Source: Parasponia andersonii
Taxonomy: Eukaryota; Streptophyta; Magnoliopsida; Rosales; Cannabaceae
Reading direction: 5' to 3'
Assembly: GCA_002914805.1 (NCBI GenBank)
Contig: JXTB01000070.1
Location: forward strand, 481,177 to 545,176
Length of the DNA: 64,000 nucleotides
Numbering within the stretch: the stretch's first letter is position 1; every line of letters starts with the position of its first letter. Both the position numbers and the translations under genes were made by a program. Positions 36,002 to 48,459 of this stretch are shown piece after piece. Below the pieces are notes generated by a model. That model did no database searches, was not told where the DNA came from, and saw only the letters and a list, made by a program, of their open reading frames with translations.

Positions 36002-37734
36002 ATGATACCCTCGAGAATGATAATAATAAGCATGCAGCCTAACACTAAAGGAAGCTTCCTAAAAGCACGACCCAGTCTAGAACAAAAGTTGGACCAAATA
36101 CTTGCCGCCTTGACGAAAGCTAACAGGAAGGCGGAAATGGCTCATGAGGCCGTCCTAGGCTTAAAGAATGAGGTCGCCGAAGTTCACATAGACAATGCCC
36201 GCCTTGAAGAGCTGCTGGCAAGTGAAGCCAGGAGCGGGTGAAGGGAGGATTTCGACGAAGAGGTCCAGCAAGAGTTCAGGGGACGACAATAGCCAAGGGA
36301 AGTCCCTGCCCTATCCAGATCGTGGGTGCAAGGAGAACAGCAAAGCCAGACAAGGCCCTTCCAGGCGGGAATGGCAGTGGGCAGATGACACCATAAAAAC
36401 CCAGAAGATGCGCTCTCTGACTAGAAATAGGAAATGATGGCGGAGCTGAGTAAAAGACTCGAGACCCATCACAGTCAGACCCCCGCCGATATAGCAAAAC
36501 AAACCGTGCGTGGAATCAACCGAACAGCCTTCGCCGACTGGATTTATTTGGAGCCTAAGCCAAAGGACTTCACGACTTTGACTTTCAGACTGTTCGAAGG
36601 GAAGACCGATCCCCTCGACCACGTATATCTTTTCCAGTAGAAGATGGTTCTAGATACCAGAGACGAAGCTGTGATCTACAAAGTCTTCTCCACCACCTTG
36701 ACGGGACCAATCCTGCTATAGTTTAGGAAACTCCTAGAGAAGTCTATAAACAGGTTTGAAGATTTTTGTAAACTTTTCCTGAAGCAATACGCAAGCGCTT
36801 GGAGGCAGCAGAAGACCATGTAAGACCTGGACCGGTTGGAGCAATCCATGAATGAGTTCCCAAGAGAATATTTATCACGTTTCCTGGAAATGATGTTAGT
36901 GCATGACGCAGACTCGACCCAAGCTGCAAGCTCTTGCGTCCCAGGCTTATAGCTAGGATCGATGCTGTCAGACCATCTACTCTTAAATCTACTGTACGAC
37001 ATGACCGACGTCCTGGTAAAATCAGAAGGGGCATTTAGGGTACTAGAGAGCCACTAGAAAGCACCTAAAATGCCAACAGAAACCCCGGCCACACAAGAAG
37101 TAAAGAGGCTTATGCCAGCCCAAGAGACGACCCCAAAGCAGGCAGCCCTATCCCAAGCCAATCAAGAAAGCAACAAGAGGAGGAAAATATTTAAAGACCC
37201 TCTGCCAAAGTTTGAGCTAAATGCACTAATCAATGTGATCTACCTCCAGAACAAAGACGAAGGCATTTTTAAAGATCTCCTCAAGTCCGGCATCCCTGAC
37301 CACATGAAGAACAAAAGTAGGTACAAACAGTTCCATAGGGATCATAGACACGACACCATCCACTGCCATAGCCTTTATAGGCAGGTTATGATGGCGATCC
37401 AGGTTGGCAAGCTAAAACAGTATGTGAAGGCGAGCAGAAGCCAGTCCGAGGGGGACGCCACTAGTCTAGGAAAAAGAAAGCAGACCCAGGCCTCCGGGTC
37501 TGGGGAGCAGGTTCTGAGGATAGTACCGATGATTGTGGGTAGACTAGAGCCGACCTAGAGTCAAGAAGATAAGGGAAAGTGCTAGAAAATAACTAAAGAG
37601 AGGGTAAAGCACTTGAGAGGCCTGGGACATTTCGTGAATCACCTGGCGATGGGGGAGAGCTATGCCTCAATCGCCCCCATCACCTTCACCCAGTAGGATT
37701 TGGCCACAGTGCGCCTACCTCATGATGACCCCTA
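36002..37734 (+). pseudogene. Tat-2 gag, many stops
   Basis: The start MIPSRMIIISMQP corresponds to that of the Tat-1 gag, followed by KLDQILAALTKANRKAEMAH. Later pieces in other frames show FADWIYLEPKPKDFTTLTF, a gag-core stretch and FHRDHRHDTIHC, the degenerate knuckle. The frame is broken at about 36240 and repeatedly afterwards, mostly by TAG and TGA where Tat-1 has Trp, Gln or Arg codons. It cannot make a full Gag. Confidence 0.85.
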
Positions 37735-38160
37735 GTGATTAAGCTACAGATTGACTCCGTAATGGTGGGAAGGGTTCTAGTCGACGGCGGGAGTAGCGTC
37801 GATGTCCTGTTCCTCAGCACTTTCGAGAACATAGGTCTGAATCGGAGCGCGCTTAGGCCGACCTATCAACTACTATTCACCTTCAACAGTAGTAAAGTCA
37901 GCCCCTTGGGCATCATGTCTTTGAAGGTTTGTGCTGCAAAAAGGTGCCTAGACGTAGATTTTGTCATCATAGATTGCCAGTCCTCATTCAATGCCATCAT
38001 AGGGAGGGGATAAATCCACGCCATGCATGGGGTCGCCTCCACCCTCCACCAGGTCCTAAGATGCCAATCAAAGGACGGTACTTACAGGATGGACATTAAG
38101 GGAGACCAGACCTCTGCAAAGAAGTGTTTTTCGACCACCTTAAAGGGAATTGAGGGAAGC
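37735..38160 (+). pseudogene. Tat-2 aspartic protease with altered active site
   Basis: RVLVDGGSSVDVLFLSTF replaces the DSG triad by DGG. IIDCQSSFNAIIGRG follows and the next codon is a stop. It is equivalent to Tat-1 3882-4307. Confidence 0.85.
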
Positions 38161-39428
38161 GCGAACGTTTGGACAGGGGATGAATAACAATCAAAAGACT
38201 GCCTGCCAGCATACATGAAGTAGATCGAAGAGGAGCCTGACAGGCAAGAAACCACGATTGAGGAGCTAGTAGCGGTCTTTTTGAAAGAAGTAGAACCGGA
38301 GAAAGTAATCCTGATTGGGGCCCTACTGCCTGAAAGGGAGAGGAGTGAGCTACTGGATTTCCTTAGACAGGACAAGGACGTCTTCGCGTGGTCCCATGAT
38401 GACATGCCTGGAATAGACCCCGCACATGCCTGCCACCATCTGAACATAGACCCTAATTTTCCTCCTGTTCGACAAAAGCCCAGAAGGTTCGCGCCGAAGA
38501 AAAATATATCGATCAACAAGGACGTCGAGATACTATTTGATAACAGCCTAATCATGGAGTACGTGTACCCATGCTGGGTCTCCAACCCGGTGATGGCAAA
38601 GAAGAAGAGCGGCGACGATCGAACCTACATAGATTTTACCAATCTGAAAAAGGCCTGCCCGAAAGACAGTTTTCCCCTTCCAAAGATCGATCAAATGGTT
38701 GATGCGACAGAAGGATTCGACATGATGAGTTTCCTAGACAATTACTCTAGATACAACCAGATCCCTCTATGCAAAAAAGACTTGATCCATACGGTATTCA
38801 TTACTGAGTGAGGTTTGTACTGCTACAAACGCATGCTTTTTGATTTGAAGAACGCGAGGGTGACTTACTAGAGGCTCATGAACAAAATGTTCACTGAGCT
38901 GCTGGGGAAAATAATGGAGGTCTACATCGACGACATGGTCAGGAAGAGCAAAGAAGCTTCAGACCATCTGGGGCATCTGGACAAGTGTTTCCAAGTTCTG
39001 AGGCACTACCGAATGCGTCTGAATCCTAAGAAATGTGCTTTCGGGGTGTCCTCCGGCCAATTCCTGGGGCACATCGTAAGCAAGAGGGGCATTGATGCCA
39101 ATTCGACCCAGTTATCGTCAATCGTAGATGTACAAAGGCCTTCAACCGTTAGGGAGGTCTATCGTCTAACGGGGAAGATAGCCGCACTCAACCAGTTTGT
39201 CTCCAAAATCTCAGACCGGTGTAAGCCTTTCTTCCAATGTATAAAGAAAAGCTTCCCAATAGTTTAGGGGGAGGAGCATGATAGGGCACTGATAGAGCTC
39301 AAACAGTACTTAAGTCACCAACCCATCCTAGCTTCCCCAGCAGAAAGACAGTGCCTACGTTTATTTGGCAGTGTCCGAAGTAGCGAGCAGCGCTGTACTG
39401 TTCATCAAGGAAGATGGCAAGCATAAGC
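38161..39428 (+). pseudogene. Tat-2 reverse transcriptase and start of RNase H
   Basis: Motifs in order are DDRTYIDFTNLKKACPKD, MSFLDNYSRYNQI, a stop after FITE (38809-38811), RMLFDLKNARVTY-stop-RLMN and MEVYIDDMVRKS, then FLGHIVSKRGIDA. Both YIDD aspartates remain. RNase H begins near 39340 and is cut at 39428 by an LTR insertion. The segment from about 38846 on is duplicated at 43655-44238. Confidence 0.88.
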
Positions 39429-40654
39429 TACTGGTAATTTCAAAAATAAATTTCTAAAAAACCGATTTTACCGAAAATGATTTCTGCAGTTTTGTAAAAA
39501 AATCAAGAACGCAACAGAATAGGTATTTTAAAATTTTCTTGAAACTTTACAAAACAAAAAAATGTAGGATCATTGATCTAACATAAATCAATTCATGGAT
39601 CTTGGTTTAGGTAAAACCTAGAAATACATCACAACCATTGAGCCTTCCTATCTATTCTCTAGAGCCCGTTGAATGATCCGGTGTGTGGGCACCTTCTTGA
39701 TTCCCAACGAGAGATGAGAGAATGATCCAGTAGACAATCTTCCTTCTCCTTGAGTGCACGTCTACGACCATGGGTATCTCTCCCTTAGCGGCCATAAACA
39801 AATATGGGACTTCTCCCACAGCGACTCGTATCTCCCACTCTTTCTTTTTCTCTCTGTCATATGAAATCTATAGTTCATGGACTGTAGTAGGGGTGTTCAA
39901 ACCTTAGTATGGCTTAAGAGAACTTTTCTCTTAAGAATTTAAAGAGATGTAAACCGTGATGGGCTTATTGGGCTCAACTGACCATTCAATTAGTTATTGG
40001 GCTATGTGTGAGCTAGATAGGGGACCTTAAGGATCCAAATAATCTAAGCTCCAACGGGCTAACTACTGATAATCATAATTAACTCTTAATTATGATTGGG
40101 CCTTGTCCATTAATATTGGGACACTCCACTATAGGCCCAATATTGTACTCTTAGACTAAATATCATATATTTTTTGTGAAGTTAATTAATACTTTGATTA
40201 ACTTGATCCATTTAGCATATACTATACCTGCAGATATACCCCCATACAATGCCATACTAGTGAGGTGAAATTACCGTATTATCCCTCTAGTACATATTTA
40301 CTTTTAAGTTACCATTTTTCATCTAATGGATAATAATTGACTACGGTGTTTGTAGCTGCTCGTACAAACATAGTCAAATTCACAAAGTGAATACATGGTG
40401 CTTGGTTTTTTATTATCCAAGTCCTTGAAAAAACTCAAAGTGACATTATATGCATGGTGTCCAAATCATGAAAGGCGTTCTCGTCATTTCACAAATCTTA
40501 TCTTCCAAGATACCGGAGTTCGAACAATATAATCGGAACTAGTCCTTTAGTAAGTCAAAAAGATAAAACTCACGAAAGCAAGTCCAAAAATCACTAGGAT
40601 TAAGATAATCTTGCAATAGTGCTAGATTAGTGAAAGATAGAATATTGAGTTACG
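39429..40654 (+). repeat. Left, truncated copy of the 1.5-kb LTR
   Basis: It is collinear with 44239-45461, starting tactggtaatttcaaaaa against tgctggtaatttcaaaaa. It stops at gagttacg where the chromovirus LTR begins; the last roughly 280 bases of the LTR are missing. It differs from the right copy at roughly one base in ten in the parts I compared. Confidence 0.88.
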
Positions 40655-41314
40655 TGTCACGACTCTAGCCTCAAACTAGACAATCGTGCGGCACTTAGCA
40701 CAGTCTGTCGCACTAAGTCAGCCTACCAATATTTAGGAAAGGGACTTAGAGTAAGCTTTGGAGACAAAGTGGTAAGGATGAGAGAGTTTATGTGAATGAA
40801 AGATTTATATTACTCTTAGAATGCTTAAAACTCTCACGAATGGGACTTGTATACAAATGAACCCAAGGAGTCCTTTATATAGGCAAAGCCTAAACCAACC
40901 AAGGGTTAGGATTGTGCCAAGTGGCATGATCTTACAAAAGGGTCTAGATTATTTCCAACTAAAGTTATAATATCTACAAAGATATTTACATAGAGAATTC
41001 TAGAGCAACCATGATTTAGATCCTTCTTAGAGGTTCATCCACCATCTTGGCTCTTCCAAGTTATTCTAGGAGCTTCTAAGACCATCCAACCTATCTATCA
41101 CCATCTGGGCTTGTCTAGAGCCTTCTAGGACATAGTAGCGCCATCTAGAGTCTTCTAGTATGGCCAAGACCTCTCTTGATCATTCTAGAAGTATCCACCA
41201 CATTCTAGGGTCTTCCTCAATCCTCTTGGGTGAGCAGTATATATATATAGAGGACCTTAAAGCCATGAGCAACAACATTTGGATTTTTGGGAGCCAAATG
41301 AGCGGGGTGTAATA
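40655..41314 (-). repeat. Chromovirus 3' LTR (about 660 bp)
   Basis: On the minus strand a polypurine tract (gagtgggggaggg) precedes tattacaccccg at 41314, and the LTR ends gtcgtgaca at 40655. The first dinucleotide is TA, presumably a mutated TG. No 5' LTR remains to check it. Confidence 0.7.
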
Positions 41315-41325
41315 CCCTCCCCCAC

Positions 41326-42536
41326 TCAAGTTCGCGACGTCCCCGTCGCGCTATCGACTTTGCACCGCTCGATATGGTTTTTGAATTGCCACAAGGCATC
41401 TTCATGCTCCCAGCTAGCCTCGGCCTTGGGCAAATTCTTCCATTTCACTAAGTATTCCTGATAATTAGGAATACCATGTCGATGGATCAAGCGTTCAGCC
41501 AAAATGTACTCCACCTCTTTATCAAAAGAGGCCACTATTACAGTAAGAGCCCTTTTAGATTCGCCCCTCAAAGGATCTCTCTCATCTCTATGGTAGGGTT
41601 TTAGCATGCTAACATGGAAAATAGGGAAAATCTTTAACTTGGTAGGGAGTTGAAGCTTATAAGAGACCTTACCTATACGGTTGAGTGCTAGAAATGGACC
41701 CTCGTATTTGCACACCAACCTTTTATGCACCTTCCTTAAGGTTTTGAACTGTCGGGGCAGTAACTTGACAAGGACTAAATCCCCTTCTTGGCACTCAATG
41801 TGCCTCCTCTTTTTGTCAGCCCACTTTTTCATTCTTTTAGAAGCTTTGTTCAAGTAGGCCCTAGCAAACTCTTCTTGTTCATACCATGCCTTAGCAAACT
41901 TGAATACTACGGGACTCACTCCACCGTAACTTGTCACTAAGGTATGTGGGGTCATAGGTTGTTGACCCATGACTATCGCGAAGGGACTCTTGCCTAGAGA
42001 CTCGCTACATCAAGTGATTTTGCCCAATCTTTTTGATTGGCACTCACAAAGTGCTACAAATATGGCTCCAGCAAGGTATTCACCCTTTCCGTCTGGCCAT
42101 CGCTTTGGGGGTGAAAGCTAGTAGAAAAGTTCAAGTCTGATCCTATCAACTTGAACAATTCTGTCCAAAACCTTCCAGTGAATCGGGGATCATGATCACT
42201 TATGATATTTGATGGGACTCCCCAAAGCTTCACAACATACTTCATAAAGAGCCGTGCAGTCTCATCAGCGAGACAATCAGGTGAAGTAGGTATAAAGGTG
42301 GCATACTTGCTGAAGCAATCAACCACCACTATAATGCTGCCAAAGCCCTCTGACTTAGGCAGGCTAGTGATAAAATTTATGGAAACACTCTCCCACAACA
42401 TCCTAGGAATTGGAAGAGGTTCCAACATTCTACCCGGTGATTATTGGCACACAAGACAAGTTCGTACATAGGCCTCGACATCATCCCTTAGTTGAGGCCA
42501 ATAGTAGCTAGATTTGATAAGAGCAAGAGTACGTTT
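41326..42536 (-). pseudogene. Chromovirus integrase and chromodomain
   Basis: The zinc-finger end reads AYVRTCLVCQ and is followed by a stop. The core holds WESVSINFITSLPKSEG, IISDHDPRFTGRFW and HPQSDGQTERVN. The C-terminal part has GDLVLVKLLPRQF and KYEGPFLALNRIGKVSYKL. The chromodomain includes EVEYILAERLI, YQEYLVKWKNLP and ASWEHEDAL. In chromoviruses this domain steers integration towards marked chromatin. Stops at about 42054 and 41971-42050 disable it. Confidence 0.9.
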
Positions 42537-43654
42537 CTAACCTGGGTAATCAGCCCACAAAGAATCATGGCACTTTTTGATAAACTCTTTTCTTAGGTTC
42601 TCCTTCTTAGGCACATAGAGTCTATTGCCTTTAGCATAGAGAAGTCCGTTGCTCAGCCAAAAACTTCTCATCTTTTCTTCCGTTACTAGGGGCATCAGAC
42701 TCTTTGCAAGAACATCGTGTTCTAGTCCTTCCTTGATTTTCTCTATCAAGGTCCTATCTGGTCTGCTTAAGGCAGCCAACTCTGCCTTTCTGCTTAAGGC
42801 ATCTGCCACCACATTGGCCTTCTTAGGCTTGTATTCAAGCTTATAATCGAACTCTGCCAAGAAGTCTTGCCACTGAGCTTGCTTGGGACTCAACTTTTTT
42901 TGAGTTTGAAAGTAGTTTATGGCTACGTTGTCGGCCATGATCGTGAAGTGAGTACCCAACAAGTAATGTCGCCACACCCTTAAGCAATGGATGACAACAG
43001 TCATCTCTTTTTCTTGCACAGTGTAGCGTCTCTCAGTGTCATTAAGCTTACGACTTTTGTAAGCAATTGGACGCTCTTCTTGCATTAGTACTCTACCAAT
43101 AGCAAAATCAGAGGCATCCATATGTAGCTCATATATCCTTGAGTGATTGGGTAAGCTGAGAAATGGCTTTTTGCTTACCACCCTCTTCAAGTCTTCGAAT
43201 GAAACTTGACACTCAAGTGTCCATTCCCAAGACTTGTTCTTCTTGAGCAGATTAGTGAGTGGCGCTGCTCTTGCTGAGTAGGACTTGATGAACCGCCTAT
43301 AATAGTTCACAAGTCCGAAGAAGGATCTTAACTCTGGCACCTTAGTAGGAGGTTCCCATTCTTGGATGGCCTACACCTTGGCTTTATCCATCATAAGTTT
43401 CCCATCCTTTATCTTATGCCCTAGGAACATCACTTCCTCTTGGGCGAAGGAGCACTTCTCCTTCTTGATGAATAGTTAATTTTCCGTCAAGACCTTGAAC
43501 ACCTTCCTCAAATGTTTTAGGTGTTCTTCCATGGTCTTGCTATAGATGACTATATCATCAAGATAGGCTACCACAAACTGATCGAGATAGGGATGGAATA
43601 ACTTATTTATGAGGGTGCAAAAGGTAGAAGGTGCATTGGTAAGACCAAATGGAA
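42537..43654 (-). pseudogene. Chromovirus RT (C-terminal half) and RNase H
   Basis: From 43654 downwards: IPFGLTNAPSTF, VVAYLDDIVIYSKTMEEH (YLDD pair) and EKCSFAQEEVMFLGHKI. The open frame 43340-42537 follows, with [18 protein letters not shown] and then RNase H ([40 protein letters not shown]). A TAA interrupts the part before 43340. Confidence 0.9.
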
Positions 43655-44238
43655 TGAATAACGCGAGGGTGACCTACCAGAGGCTCATGAACAAAATATT
43701 CGCCGAGCTACTAGGGAAAATGATGGAGGTATACATCGATGACATGGTCATGAAGAGTAAAGAAACTTCGGACATCTGGGGTATCTGGACAAGTGTTTCC
43801 AAGTTCTGAGGCACTACCGAATGCGTCTGAATCCTAAGAAATGTGCTTTCGGGGTGTCCTCCAGCCAATTCCTGGGGCACATCGTAAGCAGGAGGAGCAT
43901 TGAGGCCAACTCGACCCAGTTATCCTCGATTACAGATATACAAAGGCCTTCAACCATTAGGGAGGTCTAGTGTCTAATAGGGAAGATAGCCACATGCAGT
44001 CGGTTTGTCTCCAAAATCTCAGACCAATGTAAGCCTTTCTTCCAATGTATAAAGAAAAGCTCCCCAATAGTCTGAGGGGAGGAGCATGATAGGGCACTGA
44101 CAGAGCTCAAACAGTACTTAAGTCACCCGCCCATCCTAGCTTCCCCAGCAGAAAGACAGTGCTTGTACGCATATTTGGCAGTGTCCAAAGTAGCGAGCAG
44201 TGTTGTACTGTTTATCAAGGAAGATAGTAAGCATAAGC
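43655..44238 (+). pseudogene. Second copy of Tat-2 RT/RNase H segment
   Basis: It is collinear with 38846-39428 (aacgcgagggtgac…, MEVYIDDMVMKS, FLGHIVSRRSIEA) and stops at the same LTR insertion point (taagc, 44234-44238). It carries its own stops and indels. It does not continue the frame of anything upstream. Confidence 0.9.
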
Positions 44239-45740
44239 TGCTGGTAATTTCAAAAATAAATTTTTGAAAAATTGATTTTATTGAGAACGATTTCTGCAGT
44301 TTTGTAAACAAATCAAGAACGTAGCGGAATAGATATTTTAAAATTTTCTTGAAACTTTACAAAACAAAAAAACATAGGATTGTTGATCTAACATAAATCA
44401 ATTCATAGATCTTGGTTTAGATAAAATCTGGAAACACTTCACAATCATTGAGCCTTCCTATCTATTCTCTAGAGCTCATTGAATGATCTGGTGTGTGGGC
44501 ACATTGATTCCCAATAAGAGATGAGCGAACGATCCGGAAGATGATCTTCCTTCTTCTTGAGTGCACGTCTACGACCATGGGTATCTCTCCCTTAGCGGCT
44601 ATAAACAAACATAGGACTTCTCCTGCAGTGACTCGTCTCTCCCACTCTCTTTTTTTCTCTCTGTCATATGAAATCTACAGTCCATGGAGTGTAGTAGGTG
44701 TGTTCAAACCTTAGTGTGGCTTAGGAGAACTTTTCTCTTAAGTATTTAAAGAGATGTAAACTCTAATGGGCTTATTGGGCTCAACTGACCATTCAATTAG
44801 TTATTGAGTTATATGTGAGCTAGATAGGGGACCTTATGGATCCAAATAGTCTAATCTATAATGGGCCAACTACCCATAATCATAATTAACTTTTAATTAT
44901 GATTGGGTCTTGTCCATTAATATTGGGGTACTCTACTATAGGCCCAATATTGCACTCTTAGACTAAATGTCATATATTTTCTGTGAAGCTAATTAACACT
45001 TTAATTAACTTGATCCATTTAGCATGTACTATACCTGCAGATATTCCCCCATACAATGCCATACTAGTGAGGTGAAATTACCGTATTATCCCTCTAGTAC
45101 ATATTTACTTTTAAGTTACCATTTTTTATCTAATAGATAATAATTGACTACGGTGTTTGTAGCTGCCTAAACAAACACAGTCAAATTCATAAAGTGAATT
45201 CTTGGCGCTTGGTTTTTTATTATCCAAGTCCTTGAAAAAATTCAAAGTTACACTATATGCATGGTGTCCAAATTATGAAAGGCGTTCTCGTCAATTCACA
45301 AATCTTATCTTCCAAGATACTGGAGTTCGAATCATATAATCAGAACTAGTCATTTAGTAAGTCAAAAAAATAAAACTCACGAAAGCAAGTCCGAAAATCA
45401 CTAGGATTAAGGTAATCTTGCAATAGTGCTAGATTAGTGAAAAATAGAATATTGGGTTACGACACTTAACCTCAAATTCTATTTTCACTTGGTCCATTTC
45501 AATGCATTTATAACTTTCTTATAACGCACTAATGAACACCTCACACGAACAATTATTTATTACTCATTATTAATCATAGAAACTTTTAGACATTTGTATA
45601 ATAGAAAACATAAACATCACATGTATATTATTGGGACATAATATAGAATTTATTAATAACAAATAGATAACACTTAAATCCAATAAATATTGTTTAAAAT
45701 GCCAAACAAAGAAACTGCTTTCTAGGGTATATTCCCAACA
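44239..45740 (+). repeat. 1502-bp solo LTR inserted in Tat-2 RNase H
   Basis: It begins tgctggtaatttc and ends attcccaaca. Flanks are taagc (44234-44238) and gaagc (45741-45745), a 5-bp TSD with one change. Removing it rejoins the RNase H codons DGKHK and PVFYTSRML. There is no internal region. Confidence 0.88.
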
Positions 45741-45745
45741 GAAGC

Positions 45746-46671
45746 CGGTATTCTACACGAGCCGCATGCTCCTAGATGCAGGGACTCGATATAGTATGGT
45801 GGAGAAACTGATTCTTGCTATGGTCAATACTAAGAAGAGACCAAGGCAGTATTTTGAGGCACGCTCAATCACGGTGTATACGAATTTCCCCATCCGATAG
45901 ATCTTGGCCAAACCAAACCTATCAGGATGACTAACCAAATGGGCCATCGAGCTGGGGATATACGACATTGAGTATCGGCCTCATGTGGCAAAGAAAGAGC
46001 AAGTCATGGCAGATTTCCTCATAGAAATCCAATCCTTCAGTAAGCCACGTGACCCACCGCAGACACCTCTGTCTCCCATCCTTTAAGCCTGGACCCTCTA
46101 CATCGACGGATCCATGAATACCTCAGGGTCAGGCATTGGGATAGTCTTGCAGACCCCAGTAGGACTCAGGATAGAGAAATCTTTGAGACTTGGTTTCCAA
46201 GCAACAAACAACGAGGTGGAGTACGAAGTGATACTACAAGTCATCGAGCTAGCCCTACACTTCGGAGTAGAAAACATCACAGTAAGGATTGACTTGCAGC
46301 TGATTATGGGTCAAGTTAGGGGAGACTTTGAAGCGAAAGAGCCCCGATTACATAAGTACTTCTCCAGAATAATAGGGGCGAAAGCCTGCTTTAATGAATT
46401 TAATATTGAACAGATACCTAGGGAGATGAACCAAAAGGCTGACGAGCTAGCCAGAAGTGTGTCGATGGGGGGGACAACCGAACGCATGGAGGTTTTGCTA
46501 GAAGGAAGACGCGCGAGAGACTCCTTGGAGAACTCTGCATGCCACATGACCGACTCTGAGAATGAAGGCTGGATGGGACCCATCACCCAATATCTAGTGT
46601 CGGAAAACCTGCTCGCAGATCAGATGGAGAGCCACCCAATACTCGATGGTGGGGGACAGACTGTACAGAAG
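45746..46671 (+). pseudogene. Tat-2 RNase H remainder and second RNase H
   Basis: After the solo LTR the frame resumes with PVFYTSRMLLDAGTRYSMVE. Stops near 45900, 45930 and 46085 follow. The archaeal-type RNase H is open from 46087: LYIDGSMNTSGSGIGIV, NNEVEYEVILQVIELAL and VRIDLQLIMGQV. The TDS of Tat-1 is changed to IDL here. It is cut at 46671 by the second solo LTR. Confidence 0.85.
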
Positions 46672-48459
46672 TGTTGGTAAATTAACCTAACACTTAGGAA
46701 AAGTATGCATGCATGTAGATATGAAATGACACATGATTATATCATGAACGCATCGGAAAAATAAGCGGATTTAGGTTTTAAAATTTTTGCATGAAAACAG
46801 TTTTCATAACCATACAACATACAAGCATCATATAAAGGATCATGTACAATATAATTCAAACCTAGATACAAAACCCTAGAGATTAGATTAGGGTTTATCT
46901 TTTGTAGCGTGTTCCTCCTTGATCTTCTTCTTGATGGTGATCATACCTCCAACTCTAAATCTTCTTGTCTCTGCTCTTGCTCTTGGTTGATGAAGCGAGT
47001 GGGCACTAAGTCAAAACCTTCGTTGGAGAACGATCAAGAACACCTTCTTGATCCTATGGAACACCAAGACGTGAGATGAGATTATTAGATTATGAGAAAC
47101 ACTTTTCTCTCTCCCTTAACCTAGGTTGGCCGAAATCTCTCCCTCTCCTTATGCTTTTTCGTGTGAGTCCTTATGAGTTACTGTGTAGTTTTTTCTCTTA
47201 TATATCTTATATATATGGGACCAAAAACTACTAACCCTAGTCCAATTAGGATTGGACTTGTGGCTTTGGGTGTATTTTTATAAATATGTCCAACTCATGA
47301 AAATTATTTATAAAAATACCAACTACTGTGTAGAATTATTATTTTACACAGTTTCATGAAACTAATTTCACAAATACCACCAATCAATTAATGAGCTTAA
47401 TTGAGCTAGACAAGGCACCTAATAGATCCAAATAATCTAACTCTAATAATATGAAAAATATATAATACCTCTTATTATGGTATTTATATAACTATTATTA
47501 GTAAAGGGGACACTCGACTAAAGGCCCAATATTGCACTCTTAGATTAAATGTCATGCCTTTTATAGAGATTTAATCAACTTATCTTGATTAACCAATCCA
47601 TCTAGCATATTCTATATCACATATAGAATCCCTATACAATGCCATAGTTGGATAGGTGAAATTACCGTAATACCATTCCAACACCTATTTACCTTTAAGT
47701 TACCATCTTTTTATCAAGGAATAATGTTGTCGATAATTTTGTTCTCAATGGCCATTTAGACAAAATTATTAACCAATTCACAAAGTGAATACTAATAACT
47801 TAGATTTAATTATTTCATGAATCTTGAAAGAACCTAAAGTGACATTAATATATAGTGTCCTTAACTATTTAGTGTTCCCATCAATTCATAAGCCATAACC
47901 TCCAATATGCCAGAGTTCACCTCTAACTTCGTAGAAGTTAGTCTTTTAACAAATCAAAAAGCTATAACCCATGAAAGCAAGTCTAGTTAAACATAAAGGA
48001 TTAAGATTTATATGCTAAGAGCTAGGTTGTGATAATATAAGAATTGAGTTACGGCACTCCAATTCTTTATATTATCTGGTCTAGTTTAATACACATAACT
48101 TGTTTATGTTGTATTAGTATTTCTATCAGAAGTCAGATACTTCAATGATTTGAGACACATCATTCTCATTGAGATAAATAAACACTACAACCTATAGTAA
48201 ATAAAGTATTCCATCTTTATTTCCAGATTGTAAACTATTTCATTTAGACTTAGATAAAGAAACAAGTCTCCCCATAATTAATACTTAATCATGTTTGTTT
48301 CTTTATACACATATAAAGTCATAGAATCTTTTTCAGATAAATAAAATATTCAACTAAGATATTTAATCTAGCAAATATCATAATTTCATATAAGAGATAG
48401 TTGTTTATACTTAAAAGGGTAAAATTGGAAATATGCTTTTTAAGGCAAAAATCCCAACA
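46672..48459 (+). repeat. 1788-bp solo LTR inserted between RNase H and integrase of Tat-2
   Basis: It starts tgttggtaaatta and ends atcccaaca. Flanks agaag (46667-46671) and aaaag (48460-48464) match in 4 of 5. Taking it out restores the codons before RSTMG found in Tat-1. It is a distant relative of the LTR at 44239-45740 (shared gcccaatattgcactctta, ggtgaaattaccgta). Confidence 0.85.

Larger units (their letters stand above)
40655..43654 (-). mobile_element. Truncated chromovirus (Ty3/gypsy with chromodomain)
   Basis: Read on the minus strand, it has the second half of RT (from IPFGLTNAPSTF), RNase H, integrase, a chromodomain and a 3' LTR. The gag, protease and N-terminal half of RT are absent: the sequence jumps at about 43655 into a plus-strand copy of Tat-2 RT. 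Stops and frame changes make all its frames non-functional. Confidence 0.9.

Noticed and set aside
39429..45740. The two 1.5-kb LTR copies as the 5' and 3' LTRs of one element with an internal region
   Set aside because: The left copy lacks its end, no PBS follows it, the interior starts with a reversed chromovirus LTR, and Tat RT sequence outside the LTR is duplicated too. Duplication of a solo LTR with its flank fits better.
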